Assembly: GCA_017304685.1 (NCBI GenBank) | Contig: JAFKLR010000003.1 | Location: forward strand, 1,097,000 to 1,160,999 | Direction of reading: 5' to 3' | Source: Sphingobacteriia bacterium | Lineage (GTDB): Bacteria > Pseudomonadota > Alphaproteobacteria > Rickettsiales > 33-17 | DNA length: 64,000 nucleotides | In this document: piece after piece, positions 57,797 to 64,000 of the stretch | Position numbering within the stretch: position 1 is the stretch's first letter | Layout: the number at the start of each line of letters is the position of its first letter | Made by a program: the position numbers and the translations under genes | Notes under the pieces: model-generated | Databases searched by the model: none | What the model saw: the letters and a program-made list of their open reading frames with translations, nothing else | Told to the model about the DNA's origin: nothing

Positions 57797-60354
57797 GAAC
57801 ATCTTGAAGGTTTTATTTGATTCAATCTACTTTTTAAAATTTCTTCACTATAAGAACTGGATTTATTAACATTATTTGTCTCTTTCTCTCTCATAAAAAA
57901 ATCTATTGCATATGAATCAGAGACAAATCTTCTAAGAGTTTGAAATTTTAAAAAGGACTCTTGCGATAACCCTATATTGATTAGTTTATTAATACTATCT
58001 ATACCGTAAGTATTCCTAGCTATTTTAATTAACTCAGCAATTTTAGGATCGTTCAATATTGGATTTTCATAAGAAATATTACAATAGTAAGTGTCTATCT
58101 CATTAGAAGAGCTTTCATCACTAGAAGAAAGACTATTTGAATCAGTTGCTGAAATTGAACTGTTACTTGATCCTGAATATCTATTAAGTTCACTACTAAT
58201 TTTATCATAAAGGCTAGTCCCAAAATACTGACCTTTATATTTTTCTTTTAATTTATCATATAATTTGGAAATTTCTTTAAAACTATGTTCTTCCATCAAA
58301 TTATCTCTATCTCTAACTAATGCCCAGAATTTATCTTCATCCACATCATATAAGTCACTCAATTCTTCAATATCCACTTCATCATTACAATTACTTAAAA
58401 ACTCTATTACTGCATCATTTGACATATCAATTAGCTTTTGCTTTGAGTCTTCATAAAAGCTGATGATTACTGTTAATTCTATTTCTTCCGCATATAGTTT
58501 TTTTATAGCCTGATAGCATTCATAATATTCTAACATTTCATTTTGAGAGAAAATATTTTGTAAAATATTTAATTGATTTAAATTAAGTTCATAAAGATCA
58601 TCTAATTCAAAATCATCAAAACTATAATAATTAAATATTTCTGCTTTTAATTTTGTAGCTTCGATATTTATTCCATACCAATCACTCACATTTTCAATAA
58701 TAATATTGATAATTTTTAATTGATCGATACCTTCTTTTAATTTAATCCCTTTAAGTAATAACCATTTACTTAAAATATTCGCTTCTAAGGTAATTAATTT
58801 ATTTAATTCTTGAGCATTTTCTGCTGAGAAATTTTCATTCGTGTAGTCATATGAATAGTTTATGGCAGTTTGATAATTTTTATGCATCCATCTTGCGGCT
58901 GGTACTGCATTTTCTATAGCCATTGGCATCATTTGCTTTTCAAAAGCTTGATCCCAAGTCATTTTTTTAGCTTCAATAAGTTCTAAAAGCATAAAGTTAG
59001 TGATTAATGACCCTGGATTTCGTACAACTTCCGTACCAAACAGAAGGTAAGTTAAAGAATTTATAAAACCTGCTAAACGGTTTTTATTATGACTATTAAA
59101 ACCATTCAAAGACTCTATAATCTTTAAACCTTCCCCTTTTAAAGCCTGTCTAATCCATTTGGCAATTTGCTTATCATCGACTTCATAGTTAATTTTAATG
59201 TTTTCTATAACTTTATTAATACCGCTATAACTACCGCTATTAGCCGTTTTATTAATTTCAACTATATCACTGCGAGAATAACTTTTTGTATAGATAACCT
59301 GTTTTTCATTTGCTGCACTTTCCAAACCTGGAAACATAATTGATCTGCTTAAAATTTCCTGGTCATCTTCAAGACAATTATCATTATCTTTTAAATTTTT
59401 CATTACTCTTCTATTTGAAACATTCATTAACCTCAAATATGCTAGAAAATTTGCCATAGTAGAATCTTGGTTTAAGCAAATTGTAAAACTATTAGTTAAT
59501 ATCTTTCTATATACCTCGTTAAAACAAGCTGCCTTAATAGCTTTATAAAATTCTTTCTGCAAAGTATTACAAAATAAACCACTGTTATCAAATTCTTGTT
59601 TTTTTACACCTTTGCAGTGTTTTTCAATAAAGGTTGTTAAACTAATATTACTTGTTGGTTTTAATAATAATTCAGCTATATTTTTCTTTATAGAACTATT
59701 TTCGCGAATTATTAATTGTTTTAAATTGATTTTAACTGAGCTATTAACTTTAATACGAGCTTTATCTAATTCACCTGGTTTATAAATTAGTTTTACACCT
59801 ATATTGTGATAAATTTCTTTTATAATTTTTTGGATATCTTTATCATCTAATTTAATTGTTTTACATTTGAATTTGAATAGTGAAACAATGTTATAGTATG
59901 GTATTATTGCTTGAAGGTTATTACTAAAAATTGCTTTAATAAATTTTCTTTTATCTTTTAGCATTAATTCATTAAACTTATCAATAACATTTTTAACTGC
60001 GTTTTTATCAGTAGTAGGATGTTTTTCAAAAGTTTTAATTACCGCTTTTTTGATACATTTTTTTAAAATTTCATCTGATAATACTTCACTATCAGTTAAA
60101 TATTGTAGTTTTAATGGATAATATATTTCAGCAACTTGTTTTGAGTAAAGTATCCTTAAACCTAGCTCATGCGCTATAAATGATAAAGTACGATCACTTT
60201 TAGAAGTATCAGTTAAACTCTTTAAACTCATTATAGATTCATTAAATTCATCTATTCCAAATTCATTTAGATTATCTCTCTCCTCCTCTTCAGAAGAGCT
60301 ATCATCAAAATAATATTTATAATCTTCGTTAACCTTTTGTTTTTTTTTACTCAT
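57793..60354 (-). CDS. hypothetical acidic protein, candidate effector
   Basis: The 853-residue protein starts with a lysine-rich then strongly acidic stretch (DDSSSEEEERDN at about 16-27), is helical through most of its length and has a Ser-rich segment at about 750-775 near the C-terminus, ending PSRCS. No known domain, signal peptide or CaaX box is visible. Low-complexity acidic and Ser-rich parts and its place among candidate effectors make a host-directed role plausible; there is no direct evidence. It ends against mazF and starts 265 bases before the broken ankyrin gene on the other strand. Confidence 0.75.
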   Translation of the reverse strand: MSKKKQKVNEDYKYYFDDSSSEEEERDNLNEFGIDEFNESIMSLKSLTDTSKSDRTLSFIAHELGLRILYSKQVAEIYYPLKLQYLTDSEVLSDEILKKCIKKAVIKTFEKHPTTDKNAVKNVIDKFNELMLKDKRKFIKAIFSNNLQAIIPYYNIVSLFKFKCKTIKLDDKDIQKIIKEIYHNIGVKLIYKPGELDKARIKVNSSVKINLKQLIIRENSSIKKNIAELLLKPTSNISLTTFIEKHCKGVKKQEFDNSGLFCNTLQKEFYKAIKAACFNEVYRKILTNSFTICLNQDSTMANFLAYLRLMNVSNRRVMKNLKDNDNCLEDDQEILSRSIMFPGLESAANEKQVIYTKSYSRSDIVEINKTANSGSYSGINKVIENIKINYEVDDKQIAKWIRQALKGEGLKIIESLNGFNSHNKNRLAGFINSLTYLLFGTEVVRNPGSLITNFMLLELIEAKKMTWDQAFEKQMMPMAIENAVPAARWMHKNYQTAINYSYDYTNENFSAENAQELNKLITLEANILSKWLLLKGIKLKEGIDQLKIINIIIENVSDWYGINIEATKLKAEIFNYYSFDDFELDDLYELNLNQLNILQNIFSQNEMLEYYECYQAIKKLYAEEIELTVIISFYEDSKQKLIDMSNDAVIEFLSNCNDEVDIEELSDLYDVDEDKFWALVRDRDNLMEEHSFKEISKLYDKLKEKYKGQYFGTSLYDKISSELNRYSGSSNSSISATDSNSLSSSDESSSNEIDTYYCNISYENPILNDPKIAELIKIARNTYGIDSINKLINIGLSQESFLKFQTLRRFVSDSYAIDFFMREKETNNVNKSSSYSEEILKSRLNQIKPSRCS

Positions 60355-60524
60355 GATATCTCATTAATACTTCTTTTTTATTTAATATATCTTTAACTAT
60401 TTGTTAAAGCAATTTCTTAATTCATTTTTTTAAGTGCACTTTATAAGGCTTTGATTATAGGACTAATTTCGATATGTACATTATTCCTACACTCTATATT
60501 TTTTACAAAATAGGGTGATAAGAA

Positions 60525-60542
60525 ATCGTCTTTAGGACATAT
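60525..60542 (+). repeat. ATCGTCTTTAGGACATAT motif, copy 3
   Basis: Matches copies 1 and 2 at 15 of 18 bases. It lies 78 bases upstream of the broken ankyrin gene. Confidence 0.6.
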
Positions 60543-60619
60543 TATTTCTAATTCCGAATAATTGACTTAATCAATAATATGTTTCATAATAGCTAATATA
60601 TTAATTATTTGCTGATGAT

Positions 60620-61410
60620 ATGGATAAAGATTCAAATTTCATTGATTCTAACGAAAAAGTCATACAATTTAGTAAATTGAATAACCCTGTTTATGATTCT
60701 AAAGTAGACAACTCATACCTTCCTCCTTTTAAAGAAGTCCTTTTAGCTATTGAAAAAGGTGATTTGTATGTAAAACTTGATATAAGTGGTAAATACTTAG
60801 GATATTCTGATCCAAGATTATTGAACTATTTATGGGATGTGTACCTTACTAATGAGTTTATAGAAGTAGCTGACAATAATATAGCAGTTAAAGAAATATT
60901 AAATGCTCTAGAAAAATTAAATTCACAACTTAATCAATCATTAGAAAACGCTAAAAACTTCGCTAATTTAGAATTCTTACTAAATAGAGGTGCAGATATT
61001 AATGCTATCGATAAAGATAATTGTAATTTACTACACAATGCTTTGAAAGCAGGTTCTATAAAACCTGTAGAAATATTAATTAAAAGAGATGCAAATATAA
61101 ATGCACAAGATAAATGGGGCTGGACTCCACTAAATTACACGGTTAGAAATCTTCGCAAGGATATCACAAAACTACTGATAAAATCTAAGGCTAATATTAA
61201 TTAAAAAATATTGAAGGTGAAACACCTTTACACATTGCAATAGATATAAATTCAATAATGTTTACTAAACTACTTGTTGATGCAGGTTCAGATTTAAATA
61301 TTAAAGATAAAAGATATAATACACCTTTAGATAGAGCAAAAGCTCAAAATCATACTTGTGTAACTAATTATCTAAGTAACTACAGTTTTAATAATTCCTT
61401 AAATAGATAA
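60620..61410 (+). pseudogene. frameshifted ankyrin-repeat gene
   Basis: The first 194 codons hold an N-terminal domain and two ankyrin repeats (about 115-190, ending KLLIKSKANIN) and stop at TAA 61202-61204. A single extra T there would join the frame that reads IEGETPLHIAIDINSIMFTK to a stop at 61410, giving two more repeats and a normal end. So this is one gene cut by a one-base deletion in a T-run, or an assembly indel. There is no CaaX box. Confidence 0.75.
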
Positions 61411-61560
61411 TTTAATATATTTCAGCAGCTTATATATAAATTAAAGTAATATTTAAAATGCTTATCTATTAATAGATTAGAATTCTTGACTTTAACCTAG
61501 AAATGTTAAATAATTAATAATAGATTAATATATCTATTTCTTTGCTAATTTGGGGACTTA

Positions 61561-62676
61561 ATGTCAGAAAGAGATAAACAATTAGAAGAAAAACTTAAGA
61601 AGATTAATTCTCTTAGCAAAGAAGAGAAGCAGGAAGTTATTAAGCTAGTTGAAGAATTTATTAAGGAACAAGAAAAAAATTCTAATAAGGAAGGCGCTAA
61701 AGGTGAACTTAGTAAACCTGAACTTTTAGAAAAGTTAGAAGGTGTTCTCGAAAAGTTAAAAGTTGAAGGTGATATTAAATTAACACCAGAGGAATTAGAA
61801 TTATTAGAAAAGATTGGTGTTAAAGAAAGTTGGCTTAAGAAAGCTATGAATTTCCTATTACCTAAGGTTTTAGCTAATTTCATTATAGCATCTGCTAAAA
61901 CTTTCCTTGGATTAGAGCCTCAGGCTGATAAAGCCATTATAAAAGATGACCTTATAAAAGAATTTCAAGGTAAAGCTGAAGCCTCAAAAGCTGCAAGTAA
62001 TGAACAGCAACAACAAGAAAGTCAATCTAAAGAAAATCCTTCTAAACAAAGTAATGAATCTCTTGCCGCTCTTAAAAATGGAGCTAGTGAAGGTAAAGCT
62101 CAGGATAACCCTAAAGACAAAGGAATACCTTTTGATCCTACTGCAGAAGTTGTTAATACAAAAAACATAACTAAAGTAGCTGAAAATATTGAAAGAAACC
62201 CAGATTTACTTAAGAGTATTGAAAGCGTTAGCAAAACTACCCCTGAAAATAACTTTAGAGAAGAACGCACGAGTTTAAATCAGGAAAATTTGAGAGAAAA
62301 TAAGAAAGATAATGGTCAAGATAAAGACTCAAAAGAGATGCAAAGAAAAACCGAGTTACAAAATTTATATGGCGATGATAAAGTAAACGACGCTAAGCTT
62401 GTAGAAGCTGCTAAAACTGCAGCGACTCCTCAAAAACAGTTTGAAGCAGGAATGAAACAGGGTCAAGCTGAGAATCCTCATCACCACCATCATCATAACC
62501 ATGATAACCCAGCAAATAAGGCTATGAATGAAGCTAAGAGCGTGGGGGAAAATATGAAAGGTAAGGTTGAAGCTAAACCAATAACTCCAAAAGAAACTAT
62601 AGAACCTAAAACAGTAGATTCTAGCCTTCCTAAAAAAGTTGATATAGAAAATCCTGGCAATGTAAAAGGGAAATAA
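61561..62676 (+). CDS. hypothetical His-rich coiled-coil protein
   Basis: This 371-residue protein is very hydrophilic. Residues 1-80 are probably coiled coil (EEKLKKINSLSKEEKQE), a hydrophobic segment lies at about 96-118 (AMNFLLPKVLANFIIASAKT), and the rest is Gln/Asn/Lys-rich and apparently disordered. His307-His312 form a run of six His followed by NH, a possible metal site. No domain recognised. It is followed 135 bases later by an ankyrin gene in the same direction. Confidence 0.7.
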   Translation: MSERDKQLEEKLKKINSLSKEEKQEVIKLVEEFIKEQEKNSNKEGAKGELSKPELLEKLEGVLEKLKVEGDIKLTPEELELLEKIGVKESWLKKAMNFLLPKVLANFIIASAKTFLGLEPQADKAIIKDDLIKEFQGKAEASKAASNEQQQQESQSKENPSKQSNESLAALKNGASEGKAQDNPKDKGIPFDPTAEVVNTKNITKVAENIERNPDLLKSIESVSKTTPENNFREERTSLNQENLRENKKDNGQDKDSKEMQRKTELQNLYGDDKVNDAKLVEAAKTAATPQKQFEAGMKQGQAENPHHHHHHNHDNPANKAMNEAKSVGENMKGKVEAKPITPKETIEPKTVDSSLPKKVDIENPGNVKGK

Positions 62677-62810
62677 GTACATAAGGTATTAATTATATTT
62701 TTTAATGTATAATTTTATATAATTCTACCATAGATTGACAAATAATTATAAAAATATTATGATTTAACCAAATCTTAACGTTTGTATTAATACTCAATAG
62801 GTTTAACATC

Positions 62811-64000
62811 ATGAAAAACCATCATTCCCTTCCAGAAAACTTTGAAGTAACCGTTAAAAAATTTGACGATGGTACCTTTGAACAAGTAACTAAGTTTTTG
62901 AATAATAATTATGCTAATCAGTTTTTCTCTAACTATAAAACAGCTTATTTAGGGGATAGAGGTATTCAATTTTTAAGCCCTGAAATTGCAAACGCTTTAA
63001 AAGATAATTACTTTGGTAAAGGATTAACTTTGCCTATGGGAATGGAAGAAATCGAAAATAATACAGATAATAAGGGTAAGAAACATATTAATACTTGGCA
63101 TGAATTTAATCACCAACATGGTGGAATACATTTAGGTATTGAAGAAAACGGCGGAATATTCTTTAATTTTGATAAAAATCATAAAAATTTAAATGGTAAT
63201 TTATTTAGCGGGTTTATTGAAATAAAAGACAAAAGTACTGGTGAGGAATTAGTTATTGTTTGCGATAAAGGCTGGTTTTCGTGTATGTCTAATACATTTA
63301 GTGAAAAAAGTAATCCTATTTATAAGCAATGGTTTGAAAAACGCTTTGAATCTCCATCTCTTTTAAACGAACCGATTCGTGATCCTAATTTATACATTAA
63401 CTTTGATATTGATAAAAAAACTCTTTCACCTCAAGAAGAAGCTACATTTGCAAGATATTATTCTCAAAGACCTAACCTTGTAATACAAGCAGCTATTGAT
63501 GGAATAGCAAAAGACAATATAAATGTGCAAAAGAATAAAAAAGCAGATGATACTATCGGCTTTAAATATACCGCTCCCGCATCAACACCAAGGTTCTTTA
63601 GCTTAGCTGTTGCTAATGATGATTTTGCAAAAAATATCGATTACCATATTCAAACTTATGCTAAGCAAAATGGTTTAAAAGAAAAAGACATTAAAACCCT
63701 TAAATCAAAGGTTCAAGATGTTTTAAAAGTAAGCAATGAGCTTGGAAAACAAATTCATTTTATGGTTGAAGATAGAGAAGATCCAAATAAAATCATTACT
63801 ATTCTTAATAAAGGTGCTAACGTAAATGCACGTGACGAGCATCAACAAGTCCCATTACATTTTGCAGCAAATGCTCAAAATCCTGACGAACAATTAATTA
63901 AAACAATGCTTAATAAGGGCGCAAATCCTAATGCTCAGAAAAGTACAGGCCGCACACCTCTTCATTTTGCTTGTAAAAAAGTTGGAACTGATAAAAGCAG
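62811..64000 (+). CDS. ankyrin-repeat protein, cut by window end
   Basis: An open frame from ATG 62811 runs off the right edge. The first 320 residues form an unrecognised domain with a His/Gly-rich segment (NHQHGGIHLG at about 102-111). Ankyrin repeats begin near residue 328 (VPLHFAANAQNPDEQ, RTPLHFACKKVGTD). The N-terminal half may have its own activity. The gene belongs to the same family of host-interaction candidates as its neighbours; the C-terminus is not visible, so it cannot be judged for a CaaX box. Confidence 0.8.
   Translation, partial: MKNHHSLPENFEVTVKKFDDGTFEQVTKFLNNNYANQFFSNYKTAYLGDRGIQFLSPEIANALKDNYFGKGLTLPMGMEEIENNTDNKGKKHINTWHEFNHQHGGIHLGIEENGGIFFNFDKNHKNLNGNLFSGFIEIKDKSTGEELVIVCDKGWFSCMSNTFSEKSNPIYKQWFEKRFESPSLLNEPIRDPNLYINFDIDKKTLSPQEEATFARYYSQRPNLVIQAAIDGIAKDNINVQKNKKADDTIGFKYTAPASTPRFFSLAVANDDFAKNIDYHIQTYAKQNGLKEKDIKTLKSKVQDVLKVSNELGKQIHFMVEDREDPNKIITILNKGANVNARDEHQQVPLHFAANAQNPDEQLIKTMLNKGANPNAQKSTGRTPLHFACKKVGTDKS

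Noticed and set aside
57793..60354. Cys near the C-terminus (PSRCS) of the 853-residue protein as a prenylation site
   Set aside because: Cys is followed by only one residue, so it cannot be a CaaX box.
61545..61883. Ser/Leu-rich minus-strand frame opposite the His-rich protein gene
   Set aside because: Antisense shadow of the coiled-coil coding sequence.
1..64000. tRNA, rRNA, CRISPR arrays and complete insertion sequences
   Set aside because: No GC-rich clover-leaf sequence, no regularly spaced repeats and no intact transposase frame were found by reading; short RNA genes could still be missed by eye.

Overview
The window is very AT-rich and looks like part of the chromosome of an intracellular alphaproteobacterium, most likely a Rickettsiales/Midichloriaceae-type symbiont of amoebae or other protists. 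I infer this from the gene content and did not search any database. It has a few ordinary bacterial genes (a DedA membrane protein, aconitase AcnA, a lipoprotein binding protein) and several stress, signalling and mobile genes. Most of the rest is large proteins built from eukaryotic-type modules: ankyrin repeats, F-box-like helices, leucine-rich repeats, NACHT NTPase, ADP-ribosyltransferase and Ulp1-like protease. Several of these end in host-type CaaX prenylation boxes. No rRNA, tRNA, CRISPR array or intact transposase was seen.

Layout. 1-10.4 kb: a DedA fragment and a small hypothetical membrane protein, an LpoA-like lipoprotein, a coiled-coil protein with a possible dead CE-clan protease fold, acnA with a strong terminator, a leucine-rich-repeat protein and a secreted patatin phospholipase. 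10.6-20.7 kb: a signalling region. It holds a Cache-type hybrid histidine kinase whose receiver is frameshifted, a decayed FAD oxidoreductase, an LqsS/CqsS-type kinase with its response regulator and an adenosylhomocysteinase-like protein, an XRE regulator divergent from a two-gene unit (a lone kinase-dimerisation-like hairpin plus a lone receiver), an S24-type repressor, and a broken lytic transglycosylase.

20.9-38.7 kb: candidate effector block 1. It includes a 993-aa protein ending in CVIQ, two tandem related ankyrin proteins ending in CLMM and CIVM (the first also with an F-box-like motif and leucine-rich repeats), a 2061-aa protein combining nucleotidyltransferase, kinase-like, LRR and ankyrin parts, and an unknown 643-aa protein. 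38.8-42 kb: a small accessory island with a broken phospholipase-D-type nuclease, a class D beta-lactamase, a tyrosine recombinase and a vapBC module. 42.3-64 kb: effector block 2. It includes an ADP-ribosyltransferase/Ulp1-like protease fusion, two F-box/ankyrin paralogues, a permuted-papain-like protein ending in CIVM, an 1846-aa NACHT/pentapeptide/LRR/papain-like protein ending in CIMM, a mazEF module, an unknown 853-aa protein, a frameshifted ankyrin gene, a His-rich protein and a truncated ankyrin gene.

How they may work together. The effector candidates appear designed to act inside a eukaryotic host. F-box-like motifs would dock to SCF ubiquitin ligases, CE-clan and papain-like domains would cut ubiquitin-like or other host proteins, the ADP-ribosyltransferase and nucleotidyl/kinase-like domains would modify host proteins, and CaaX tails would be farnesylated by the host to anchor the proteins in membranes, as known for Legionella AnkB. 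The sensor kinases and the quorum-sensing-like pair could time such activity. Toxin-antitoxin modules, repressors, decayed genes and repeated short intergenic motifs mark past mobile-element traffic.
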